This document shows, in pieces, positions 36,336 to 44,337 of a stretch of DNA of 64,000 nt. The number at the start of each line of letters is the position of its first letter. Within the stretch, counting starts at the first letter, position 1. The position numbers and the translations under genes are program-made. This stretch comes from Nonomuraea antri (lineage in GTDB: Bacteria > Actinomycetota > Actinomycetes > Streptosporangiales > Streptosporangiaceae), in the NCBI RefSeq assembly GCF_013283785.1, contig NZ_JABCPZ010000018.1, positions 1-64,000 on the forward strand. Direction: 5' to 3'. The notes beneath the pieces were generated by a model that worked only from the letters and a program-made list of their open reading frames with translations, was not told the origin of the DNA and searched no databases.

Positions 36336-37109
36336 TCAGTTCCCGGGGAGCGGGGAGAGCGCGGCGCGGAGCAGGGCGGGGGCCTCGGTGAGTGAGGGGC
36401 CGTACCAGGTGAGCAGGCGGCCGCTGACCAGCGCGCACGTCAGCCCGGGGAAGCACTCGGGGCCGTCCGTGGCGGTGAACTCGTACGGCTCGTCGGGCAG
36501 GACGACCAGGTCGGGCCGCTGCTCCACCAGCTCGGTGAGCGGGATCTTGGGGTAGCGCTCCGGGTGTGCGGCGTGGAGATTGTCGACGCCGAGGTGGCGC
36601 AGGACGTCGCCGGTGAACGTGTCGCGGCCGACCACCATCCACGGACGCCGCCAGATCGGGATGATCGCGGTGCGGCGCGGCCCGGCGTCCGGCTCGCCCC
36701 AGGCCGCCTCGGCGGCGTCCAGCCACGACGGCCGCGGCGTGCGGCAGGCGAGGCGGAACATGCGGTCCAGCGACGTGAACGCCTGCTCCAGGGTCTCGAT
36801 CCTGGTGACCCAGACCGGGACGCCCGCCTCGCGCAGCGCCTCGATGTCGGGTGCCCGGTTCTCCTCGGCGTTGGCCAGGACCACGTCCGGTTTCAGGCGC
36901 TTGATGGCGTCGAGATCCGGGTTCTTGGTGCCGCGGACCCTGGCCACGTCGAGGTCGGCCGGGTGCGAGCACCAGTCCGTCGCGCCCACCAGCGCCTCGG
37001 GGACGGTGGCCGCCACCGACTCGGTCAGCGACGGCACCAGCGAGACGATCCGCCGTACGGTCTGCGGGATCCGGGCGGGCACTCCGAGGTCGTCCGTGTG
37101 GCCGTTCAT
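36336..37109 (-). CDS. BtuF-like helical-backbone metal/cobalamin-binding protein
   Basis: 257 residues in the type III periplasmic binding fold: RIVSLVPSLTESVAATVPEAL at the N terminus split by normal loops, VGATDWCSHP, LKPDVVLANAEEN and RPDLVVLPDEPYEF. No signal peptide or lipobox is visible, so it may be cytoplasmic, unlike BtuF itself. No transporter genes adjoin it. Cobalamin, cobinamide or iron-chelate binding is possible. A stand-alone cytosolic member of this family is fairly common in actinomycetes; its role is unclear. Confidence 0.8.
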   Translation of the reverse strand: MNGHTDDLGVPARIPQTVRRIVSLVPSLTESVAATVPEALVGATDWCSHPADLDVARVRGTKNPDLDAIKRLKPDVVLANAEENRAPDIEALREAGVPVWVTRIETLEQAFTSLDRMFRLACRTPRPSWLDAAEAAWGEPDAGPRRTAIIPIWRRPWMVVGRDTFTGDVLRHLGVDNLHAAHPERYPKIPLTELVEQRPDLVVLPDEPYEFTATDGPECFPGLTCALVSGRLLTWYGPSLTEAPALLRAALSPLPGN

Positions 37110-37262
37110 GGCGTCAGCCTACGCACTCGCCCGATCCCGGACGTTCACTCCGAAGTCGCCGCACATCCTTGCGAAAGCACGTGCACGGGAAGTTCTCCAG
37201 GCGTAGAATCCTGAGTGAAAGATCGTTAACTCTGATCGGGGGATCGGTTGGAGCGAGACTCG

Positions 37263-38051
37263 ATGGGCTTTGATCCGAACACGCCCAACGTCGCCCGTCT
37301 GTACGACTATTACCTGGGCGGGAAAGACCACTTCCCGGCGGACCGCGAGGCCGCCGAACGCATTCTGAAGGTGGCGCCCGAGGTGCGGGCGGCCGCCCGG
37401 GCGAACCGCGCGTTTCTCGGGCGGGCCGTGCGGTTCCTGGCCGAATCGGGTGTGACACAGTTCCTGGACATCGGCACGGGGCTGCCGACCCAGGGCAATG
37501 TGCACGAGATCGCCAGGCAGGTGACGCCGGACGCCAAGGTGGTCTACGTCGACCGCGACCCCGTGGTGCTGGTGCACGCCAGGGCGCTGCTCTCCGACAC
37601 GGGCCACACCGTCGTCGTCGGCGGCGACCTGCGCAAACCTCAGGACATCCTGGAACATCCCGACGTGCGGGCGTCGATCGACTTCGACCGGCCGGTCGGC
37701 GTGCTGCTGGTGGCGATCATGCATTTCATCGCCGAGAGCGACGACCCGGAAGGCATCCTGCGGACGCTGCGCGAGGCCATGGCCCCGGGCAGCTACCTGG
37801 TCATGTCGCACGGCTGCAGCGACGCGCGTCCCGACGCGGTCAGCACCGGCGTCCAGGTCTACCAGAACGCCACGGCCGCGCTCACGCTGCGCACCCGGGC
37901 CAGGATCAGGGAGCTGTTCGACGGGTTCGAGCTGGTCGAGCCCGGCATGGTGTGGCTGCCCGAGTGGCGTCCAGGCCAGGCGGACGTGATCGACTTCATG
38001 GACAAGCCGGAATCGTCACTCATCCAGTGCGGCATCGGGAAAAAGCTCTGA
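37263..38051 (+). CDS. SAM-dependent methyltransferase (Methyltransf_19/DUF574 type)
   Basis: 262 residues. The diagnostic N terminus FDPNTPNVARLYDYYLGGKDHF is interrupted by nothing unusual, and the SAM loop is FLDIGTGLPTQGNVHE, followed by VVYVDRDPVVLVHARALL. This family is strongly expanded in Streptosporangiales and its substrates are mostly unknown. GGAG about nine bases upstream supports the ATG at 37263; a TTG five codons earlier is possible. The LLM oxidoreductase begins one base after its stop, so both are co-transcribed. Confidence 0.9.
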   Translation: MGFDPNTPNVARLYDYYLGGKDHFPADREAAERILKVAPEVRAAARANRAFLGRAVRFLAESGVTQFLDIGTGLPTQGNVHEIARQVTPDAKVVYVDRDPVVLVHARALLSDTGHTVVVGGDLRKPQDILEHPDVRASIDFDRPVGVLLVAIMHFIAESDDPEGILRTLREAMAPGSYLVMSHGCSDARPDAVSTGVQVYQNATAALTLRTRARIRELFDGFELVEPGMVWLPEWRPGQADVIDFMDKPESSLIQCGIGKKL

Positions 38052-38052
38052 C

Positions 38053-38991
38053 GTGGACGTCGGACTGGCCGTCCCCCAGTTCGGCAGGTTCGCCGCGCTG
38101 AGCAGCGTGCTGACGGTGGCGCGCGAGGCGGAGGCGATGGGGTTCGCCGCGCTGTGGGCGGGCGACCGGCTGCTGACGCCGCTGACCCCCCGGGACCGCT
38201 ATCCCGCGGGCGACGGGAGCATCCCGCGGGCGCACCGCGTGTTCCTCGACCCGTTCGCGGTGTTGTCCGCGGCCGCGGCGGTCACCTCGCGCATCAGGCT
38301 CGGCACCAGCGCGCTCAACGCGAACTGGTACGCCCCGGCGCTGCTGGCCCGCTCGCTCACCACCCTCGACCACCTCAGCGGCGGCCGGCTGGTGGCGGGG
38401 CTCGGACTGGGCTGGTCGTCGGACGAGTACGCCGCCGCCGGAGTGCCGTGGACCGGCCGGGCGCGACGGTACGAGCAGGTCCTGGACGCCCTGGAGGCCA
38501 TCTGGACCACCGACCCGGTCTCCGTCGAGAACGAGCACTGGACGATCGCCCCGAGCCACGTCGAGCCGAAGCCCGCACCCAGGCCCGCACCCGAAGGAAC
38601 CGTGACCCGCCCGCCGCTCTACCTGGCCGGGTTCGCGCCCGAGGCGCTGCGCCGCATCGGCAGGAGAGGCGACGGCTGGCTGACGGCCGCGCTGCCCGTG
38701 CCCGCGCTCACCGCCATGTGGCGGACCGTGCGCCAGAGCGCCGAGGACGCCGGCCGCGACCCCGACGCGCTGCGGATCGTCCTGCGTTCCAACCCGATCA
38801 TCACCGGCGAGGCCGGCGCCACCCCGCCGCGCAGCGGCACGGTCGCGCAGATCGCCGGCTACCTGGCCCAGGCGGCGGAGGCCGGGGTCCACGAGGTCGT
38901 CCTGGACCTCCAGCACACCGCCGCCGACGACCAGCACCTGCTGGAGCTGGCCAAGGAGTTCGCGTCGTATCCAGGGGTGGAGACTACTTGA
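38053..38991 (+). CDS. LLM-class F420-dependent oxidoreductase
   Basis: 312 residues, bacterial luciferase-like TIM barrel. Visible blocks are [59 protein letters not shown] and [14 protein letters not shown]. Such enzymes use F420H2 or FMNH2; in actinomycetes many are F420-dependent. The substrate cannot be inferred. It starts with GTG one base after the methyltransferase stop and overlaps the convergent thiol peroxidase by eight bases. Confidence 0.9.
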   Translation: MDVGLAVPQFGRFAALSSVLTVAREAEAMGFAALWAGDRLLTPLTPRDRYPAGDGSIPRAHRVFLDPFAVLSAAAAVTSRIRLGTSALNANWYAPALLARSLTTLDHLSGGRLVAGLGLGWSSDEYAAAGVPWTGRARRYEQVLDALEAIWTTDPVSVENEHWTIAPSHVEPKPAPRPAPEGTVTRPPLYLAGFAPEALRRIGRRGDGWLTAALPVPALTAMWRTVRQSAEDAGRDPDALRIVLRSNPIITGEAGATPPRSGTVAQIAGYLAQAAEAGVHEVVLDLQHTAADDQHLLELAKEFASYPGVETT

Positions 38992-39484
38992 GCGCGGAGA
39001 GCGCGGCGTCGTAGTCGGGCTCCTGGGTGATCTCCGGCACCAGCTCGGAGTAGACCACGTTGTTGTCGGCGTCCAGCACGACCACGGCGCGCGCGGCCAG
39101 GCCGGCCAGCGGGCCGGACTCCTGGGCCACGCCGTAGTCGGCGAGGAACTCGCGGCCGCGCATGAGCGACAGCATGGTCACGTTCTCCAGCCCTTCGGCG
39201 CCGCAGAACCGCTTCTGCGCGAACGGCAGGTCGGCCGAGACACACAGGACGGCCACGCCGGGGTTCTCGGTGGCGACCTGGTTGAAGCGGCGCACCGAGG
39301 CGGCGCAGACGCCGGTGTCGACGCTCGGGAAGATGTTGAGCACCTTGGTCTTGCCCGCGTAGTCGGCCAGCGTGTGCTCCGACAGGTCGGTGCCGACCAG
39401 CTTGAAGTCGGGTGCGGTGGCGCCGGGCTTCGGGAAAGCGCCGCCCACGGTGATCGGGTTGCCCTTGAAAGTGACGTCGGACAT
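38984..39484 (-). CDS. tpx: Thiol peroxidase Tpx
   Basis: 166 residues, standard Tpx length. The peroxidatic Cys lies in [14 protein letters not shown] and the resolving Cys in [14 protein letters not shown], giving the atypical two-Cys arrangement. It reduces hydrogen peroxide and alkyl hydroperoxides using thioredoxin in the cytoplasm. AGGAGG six bases before the ATG at 39484 fixes the start. Confidence 0.96.
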   Translation of the reverse strand: MSDVTFKGNPITVGGAFPKPGATAPDFKLVGTDLSEHTLADYAGKTKVLNIFPSVDTGVCAASVRRFNQVATENPGVAVLCVSADLPFAQKRFCGAEGLENVTMLSLMRGREFLADYGVAQESGPLAGLAARAVVVLDADNNVVYSELVPEITQEPDYDAALSALK

Positions 39485-39535
39485 GAAAGCCTCCTGGTAG
39501 CAGTGGTCCCCGGTCAATGATCCTATCGACGGGGA

Positions 39536-40510
39536 TCAGGCCCAGTCGTTGCGGGCGGCGTGCCAGCCGAGTTGCACCCGGGTCCGGACGCCGGCCAGGT
39601 CCATCAGGGCTCGCAGCCGTCGTTGCAGGGTGCGTAACGACAGGTCGAGCTGGCCGGCCACGGCCTCGTCGGTCAGCCCGGCCAGCAGCAGGGCGAGGAT
39701 CTTCCTGTCCAGTTCGGTGACGGCGGGCTCGCGTCCTTCCGCCAGTTCGTCGCCGGCGGCCACGCGCAGCGGGTAGGCGCGCGCCCACACCGACTCGAAC
39801 AGCGCCTCGACGGCGGTGAGCAGGCCGCTGCGGTGCAGCAGCACGGCGGCGGGCTCGCCGCCCGGCTCGGTGGTGAGCGGGACGAGCGCCAGGTCCCCGT
39901 CGGCCATCATGAGCTTGATGGGCAGCTTGTCCGCCACCCTGACCTGCACGCCGCGGCGGATGGAGGCGATCGTGCCCTCGACGACGCCGGGCGTGGCGAG
40001 CACCTCGCGCTCGACCACGACCAGGTAGTCGACGCCGCGGTCGACGCCCTGGTCCTCGGCGGTGTTGTCGCTGGGCGGCACCGCCACGAAGGGCGCCGTG
40101 GAGAACGATCTGACCTGCTTCCTGGCCGCCCACTGGATCTGCAGGAAGCGCTGGCGTACCGCCTCGACACCGGTGACGACCTCGATCAGGTCGCCCACGG
40201 CGCGGTCGGTGGCGGCGGTGCGGTGCTGTTCCGCCAGGGCCACGACGGCCAGCTCGGCGGTGCGCAGCTCCTCCCTGCGCGCGGTGAGCAGGCCGCCGAG
40301 CGCGACGGCGGGCGGTGCGGCGACGTAGCGGACGGGGGCGCCGTTCTGGCGTGAGACCAGGCCGCGGCCGATCAGCGCGAGCAGGTCCTCCTCGACGGCG
40401 GCGAGCGGGGCTTCGAGTCCTGCGGCCAGGTCGAGCAGGGTCGAGGGCGCGCTGATCAGGGCACGGTAAACGCTTTCCTCGGTCGCGCTCAGCCCCAGCG
40501 CCGCCAGCAC
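39536..40510 (-). CDS. TrmB-like/LuxR-type HTH regulator
   Basis: 324 residues. The N-terminal winged helix (about 1-75; LGLSATEESVYRALI and LLALIGRGLVSRQ) is of TrmB type. A central region with a phospholipase-D/TrmB-like fold (about 90-240) follows, and the C terminus is a LuxR-type helix-turn-helix (about 255-315; LDRKILALLLAGLTDEAVAGQL). The GTG at 40510 is chosen over an upstream ATG at 40606 because GAGGAGAGGGG lies five bases before it and the protein then begins at the first helix. It lies behind the subtilase gene, separated by a terminator-like hairpin. Its target is unknown. Confidence 0.85.
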   Translation of the reverse strand: MLAALGLSATEESVYRALISAPSTLLDLAAGLEAPLAAVEEDLLALIGRGLVSRQNGAPVRYVAAPPAVALGGLLTARREELRTAELAVVALAEQHRTAATDRAVGDLIEVVTGVEAVRQRFLQIQWAARKQVRSFSTAPFVAVPPSDNTAEDQGVDRGVDYLVVVEREVLATPGVVEGTIASIRRGVQVRVADKLPIKLMMADGDLALVPLTTEPGGEPAAVLLHRSGLLTAVEALFESVWARAYPLRVAAGDELAEGREPAVTELDRKILALLLAGLTDEAVAGQLDLSLRTLQRRLRALMDLAGVRTRVQLGWHAARNDWA

Positions 40511-40558
40511 GGTGCCCCTCTCCTCGGCCGGAACGCCGACCAGTATGGGAGAGAAGAT

Positions 40559-40591
40559 GGGGCCAAAGGTGATATATCCACCTTCGGCCCC
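40559..40591 (-). terminator. Terminator-like hairpin after the subtilase gene
   Basis: GGGGCCAAAGGTG (40559-40571) pairs with the complementary arm 40579-40591 at 12 of 13 positions, around a seven-base ATATATC loop. On the leftward transcript it is followed by ATCTTCTCT. It starts 22 bases past the subtilase stop. Confidence 0.65.
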
Positions 40592-40612
40592 AAATCGTGA
40601 CTTCACGGTTAT

Positions 40613-43600
40613 CTAGCTCACGATCGCGCGGATGATCTCCTGCGTGACCGTGTTGCCCTTGTCGTCCGCGGCCGTGGCCTTGAGCGACAGCGCGTCACCG
40701 GCCCGCACGACCGTCGTCCAGCGGCCCTTGCCCGCGGGCACGAGCACGGCCCGCTGCCAGGTCTTGCCGTCGTCGTGCGAGACCCGCAGCGTGGCCTCGG
40801 TGGCCTTGCTCGCCGACGGCAGCCACTCCTGCGTCGTCCCCGACAGGGTGATCTTGGCGAGCGGGCCGACCACCTTGACGTCGTAGTCGAGCTGCATCAT
40901 CGGGATGTCGGTCTGCCACGGCCCCTCCGGGTCGGTCGCCGCCGAGACGAAGCCCCACTCGGTACGCGTCCGTGTGGAGGTCGCCCAGCGGGCCGGGTCC
41001 CTGTTCACGTCGAGCACCACCCGGTACGGCGCGGACTCGGGACCCACGCCGCTCCACACCGCCGTGGCCCGGCCCTTGGCCTGCTTGAGCAGCTTGTCGC
41101 CCTGGTAGACGGCGATCGCCATGGTGGCGTACTCGTCGCCGCCACCGCCGGAGTGCCCGGGCGAGCCGTCGGACAGCGGCGGGATGTTGAACTGCATCGT
41201 GTGGTTGGGCTGGCGGAACGGACCCCAGTAGCCGGTGCCCAGCCTGGGGCGCACCACCGGGCCGAACCACTCCTGCCTGGCCCGCTGGCCGGGACGGTAG
41301 GTCTGCGGCGTGGCCCGCATCTCCCAGTCGTCCTGCTCGCCGTAGCCGATGGTGTGGTTGTCGTACCAGGTGAAGCCGCTGGTGGGGGTGACGTACTCGG
41401 TGCGCTCGGCGGGGAAGTACTCGCGCTCGGGGAAGCCGAACGCCGGGCCCCAGCCGTCCATCAGCAGGTAGCGGAAGCCGCCGCCCTCCTGGCCCGCGAT
41501 GCCGCCGCGGTAGACCGCGTCGATCCTGGCCAGGTCGCGGGGCCGGTGCACGAGGTCCTTGTCCGGGACGGCGCCCTTGTGCACGTCCGCCAGGTCGTAC
41601 AGGTAGGCGGGGTAGCGGTTCTGCTCGACCGTGAGCAGCGTGTTCGCCAGCCCGGCGGCGCTGTCGCGCGAGACCAGCGCGATCGGGATGGGCAGGTTCT
41701 CGCCGTAGCTCTCGTAGAGCCGTCCCGGCTGGTCGTTGACGACCACCAGCAGCGCGGCGCCGTGCGCGACGGCCTGCGCGGCCCGCTCGGCGGCGGAAAC
41801 CTCCGCGCTGCGCGTCACGACGACGGCCTTGCCCTTGGCGTCGATGCCCGCGTAGTCCCCCGCCGCGCCCTTGCCCGCGGCGACCGAGCGCAGCAGCGAG
41901 CGGCCGTCGGTGAGCGTGCCGCCGCCCTGCGGGTAGGCCACCAGCTCCGGACGTCCCGGCGCGTCGAGCGTGATGGCCGGCTCACCGGCCCGCCAGCGGG
42001 TCACGTAGTCGAACGAGCCCTTGGTGACCGGCTCGGTCGGCGAGACGTAGACGCTCTCGTACCAGATGGGCACCACGTAACCGAGCCTGATGCCCTTCTG
42101 GTCGGGCACGCCGCGGAAGAAGTCCAGGTGGAGCTGCCTGATCTCGCTCTGCTTGGGCGTGGTGACGCGGGCCGGCCTGGCCTTGCTCGCGTCCAGGACG
42201 ATCTCGGCGTTCTCGTCCAGCACGGTCTCGGGGTCGACCAGCAGCGCCATGCCGCGCGCGTCGGCCCGCTCGCCGGCCACCTCCAGCAGCGAGTACGCCA
42301 TGTACGTGCTGGGCGGCAGGCGCAGCGTGCGCTCGCCGTCGACGTCGTAGGGGAACATCGTGCCGTCGAAGGCGGCCAGCACGACCCGGCCGGCGGCCGG
42401 CTTGCCGTCCCTGTCGCGCAGCTTCAGCGTCAGGTCGTAGAGCTCGCGCTCCTTGACCGCGCCGAACGCGGTGCGCACCACGCTCTGGCCGGCGGTGGCG
42501 GTCACCACGCCGGAGGTTTTGGTGCCGGGCGTGAGCGCGGCCGGGTCGACGCTCAGCGTCACCTCGGCCGTGCCGCGCGCGGGCACCGTGACCTGCTGGG
42601 CCGACAGCGTGGCCGCCGTCGAGCCGGTGACGGCCAGGTTCAGCGCCACCTCGGCGTCGCCGTCGTTGCGGTAGACGATCGTGCGCTCGGCCTTGGGGTC
42701 GCCGGCGGCGTGCGGCCAGTCGTAGAACGCGGTCGGCACCGAGCCGGTCGCGGTGACCGTGGCGGCGACGGACGCGGCCACGTCGAGCCGGCCCACGCCC
42801 TGCTCGAACGGGGTGTGGTCGAGCGGCTTGGCCGAGCTCATGAGCGCGTCCTTGAGCTGCCGCCCGCTCCAGCCGGGGTGGCGCTGGGCGAGGATCGCCG
42901 CCGCGCCCGCGACGTGCGGGGTGGCCATCGAGGTGCCGTTGAGCTTCCAGTACGGCCCGGTCGCCTCGGTGTTGAACGACGAGTGCGCGGCGTTGATCGC
43001 CACGCCGGGGGCGGAGATGTCCGGCTTGAGGCCGTACGTGCGGGCGAGCGGCCCCATGCTGGAGAACGCGGCCCGCCGGTCCGACTTGTCCACCGCGCCC
43101 ACGGTCAGCGCCGAGGCGGCCGAGCCTGGGGCGCCGATCGTGCCCTCGCCGTAGCTGTTGCCCGCGGCGATCACGAACAGCGCGCCGTGCTGCTCGGACA
43201 GCGTGTCCACGGCCTGCGCCATCGGGTCGGCGCCACCGTCGGGGACGTTGCTGCCCAGGCTCATGCTGACGATCTTGGCCTTGGTCGCGGCCCACTCCAT
43301 GCCGGCGATGATCCACGACTCCTGGCCGTAGCCGTCGTCGCCGAGCACCTTGCCGATGACCAGGTCCGCGCCGGGCGCCACGCCCTTGTTCTCCCCGCCC
43401 GAGGCCGCGCCGGTGCCCGCGACCGTGGAGGCGACGTGCGTGCCGTGGCCGTTGACGTCCTTGACCTCCTCGCCGGGCACGAAGCTGGTGGTCTCGACGA
43501 TCTGACCGGCGAAGTCGGGGTGCCCGGCGTCGATGCCGGTGTCGAGCACCGCCACCTTCACGCCGGAGCCGTCGAGCCCGGCCGCCCACGCCCGCGGCGC

Positions 43601-44206
43601 GCCCACCTGCGGGACGCTCTCCTTCAGCGTGGCCCTGGCCTTGGCGTCCAGCCAGACGCGGGTGTAGCCGGGGGCGAGCCTGGCCCGGTCTCCGGCGACG
43701 GAGGTCCAGAACGAGCGGTCCCTGCCCACCGACAGGGCGGCGCCCTTGACGCTGGGCAGCGGGCGCACCACCCGCGCGCCGGCCGGGGCCGAGCGCGGGG
43801 CCGGTCCCTCGTAGGCGGCGATGACCGGCAGGCCGTCGGAGCGGGCGTCGTCGTAGCCCATCTCGACCAGGTCGGTGATGTTGAACAGCCGCCGGTCCAG
43901 CCGCTCGGCCGCGATCAGCGGCTCGGCCTCGTCCGGGACCACGTAGACGTCGCCGCCGGCCTGCTGGATCTGCACGCCGCCCTGGGAGCCCGCCGGGCGG
44001 TCCACGGTGATCGAGTCCTGCTCGCCGGGGCCGTCCACGTAGTGCACGCGGTGGCCGGTGAGCAGCGTGAGTGTGTACTGCGATGCGGGTGGCGGCGCGG
44101 GTTCCCGCGCGTCCGCGTGGGCCGCCGGCGGCGCGGCCAGACCTGTCGCCGCGAGAGCCGCGGCGAGCACGCCGGTCAGCTTCCTGGCGGGAGAATTGAG
44201 GGGCAT
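40613..44206 (-). CDS. Secreted S8 (subtilisin-like) multidomain serine peptidase
   Basis: 1197 residues. A signal peptide ends near AAHA (residue 31). A propeptide of about 170 residues is followed by the peptidase S8 domain with Asp222 (VAVLDTGID), His254 (NGHGTHVAST), oxyanion Asn350 (AAGNS) and Ser426 (NGTSMATPHVAG). The remainder (about 490-1197) holds beta-rich domains, a PA-like insertion near 790-870 (AQAVAHGAALLVVVND) and a C-terminal Ig-like module. It is probably an extracellular protein-degrading enzyme. Only a weak ribosome binding site precedes the ATG. A TrmB/LuxR-type regulator lies just downstream. Confidence 0.93.
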   Translation of the reverse strand: MPLNSPARKLTGVLAAALAATGLAAPPAAHADAREPAPPPASQYTLTLLTGHRVHYVDGPGEQDSITVDRPAGSQGGVQIQQAGGDVYVVPDEAEPLIAAERLDRRLFNITDLVEMGYDDARSDGLPVIAAYEGPAPRSAPAGARVVRPLPSVKGAALSVGRDRSFWTSVAGDRARLAPGYTRVWLDAKARATLKESVPQVGAPRAWAAGLDGSGVKVAVLDTGIDAGHPDFAGQIVETTSFVPGEEVKDVNGHGTHVASTVAGTGAASGGENKGVAPGADLVIGKVLGDDGYGQESWIIAGMEWAATKAKIVSMSLGSNVPDGGADPMAQAVDTLSEQHGALFVIAAGNSYGEGTIGAPGSAASALTVGAVDKSDRRAAFSSMGPLARTYGLKPDISAPGVAINAAHSSFNTEATGPYWKLNGTSMATPHVAGAAAILAQRHPGWSGRQLKDALMSSAKPLDHTPFEQGVGRLDVAASVAATVTATGSVPTAFYDWPHAAGDPKAERTIVYRNDGDAEVALNLAVTGSTAATLSAQQVTVPARGTAEVTLSVDPAALTPGTKTSGVVTATAGQSVVRTAFGAVKERELYDLTLKLRDRDGKPAAGRVVLAAFDGTMFPYDVDGERTLRLPPSTYMAYSLLEVAGERADARGMALLVDPETVLDENAEIVLDASKARPARVTTPKQSEIRQLHLDFFRGVPDQKGIRLGYVVPIWYESVYVSPTEPVTKGSFDYVTRWRAGEPAITLDAPGRPELVAYPQGGGTLTDGRSLLRSVAAGKGAAGDYAGIDAKGKAVVVTRSAEVSAAERAAQAVAHGAALLVVVNDQPGRLYESYGENLPIPIALVSRDSAAGLANTLLTVEQNRYPAYLYDLADVHKGAVPDKDLVHRPRDLARIDAVYRGGIAGQEGGGFRYLLMDGWGPAFGFPEREYFPAERTEYVTPTSGFTWYDNHTIGYGEQDDWEMRATPQTYRPGQRARQEWFGPVVRPRLGTGYWGPFRQPNHTMQFNIPPLSDGSPGHSGGGGDEYATMAIAVYQGDKLLKQAKGRATAVWSGVGPESAPYRVVLDVNRDPARWATSTRTRTEWGFVSAATDPEGPWQTDIPMMQLDYDVKVVGPLAKITLSGTTQEWLPSASKATEATLRVSHDDGKTWQRAVLVPAGKGRWTTVVRAGDALSLKATAADDKGNTVTQEIIRAIVS

Positions 44207-44289
44207 GACACGGATTTCACCGGCTTTGTCAGGACGGGAAAAGATGATCCCGCTGGCGAAAACCCGCCGTGACGGTAGCCCGCCAGACC

Positions 44290-44316
44290 GAGGCCCGGAC
44301 GGTGTGCCCGGGCCTC
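44290..44316 (-). terminator. Terminator-like hairpin after icmF
   Basis: Perfect 9-bp stem GAGGCCCGG (44290-44298) and CCGGGCCTC (44308-44316) with a nine-base loop, 22 bases past the icmF stop and ahead of the subtilase promoter region. No T-run follows. Confidence 0.7.
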
Positions 44317-44337
44317 AGCCGCCGCGCCCGCCGCGGC

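Noticed and set aside
40775..44272. An 1165-codon rightward ORF opposite the subtilase
   Set aside because: Antisense low-complexity translation; the subtilase has a full catalytic triad and signal peptide.
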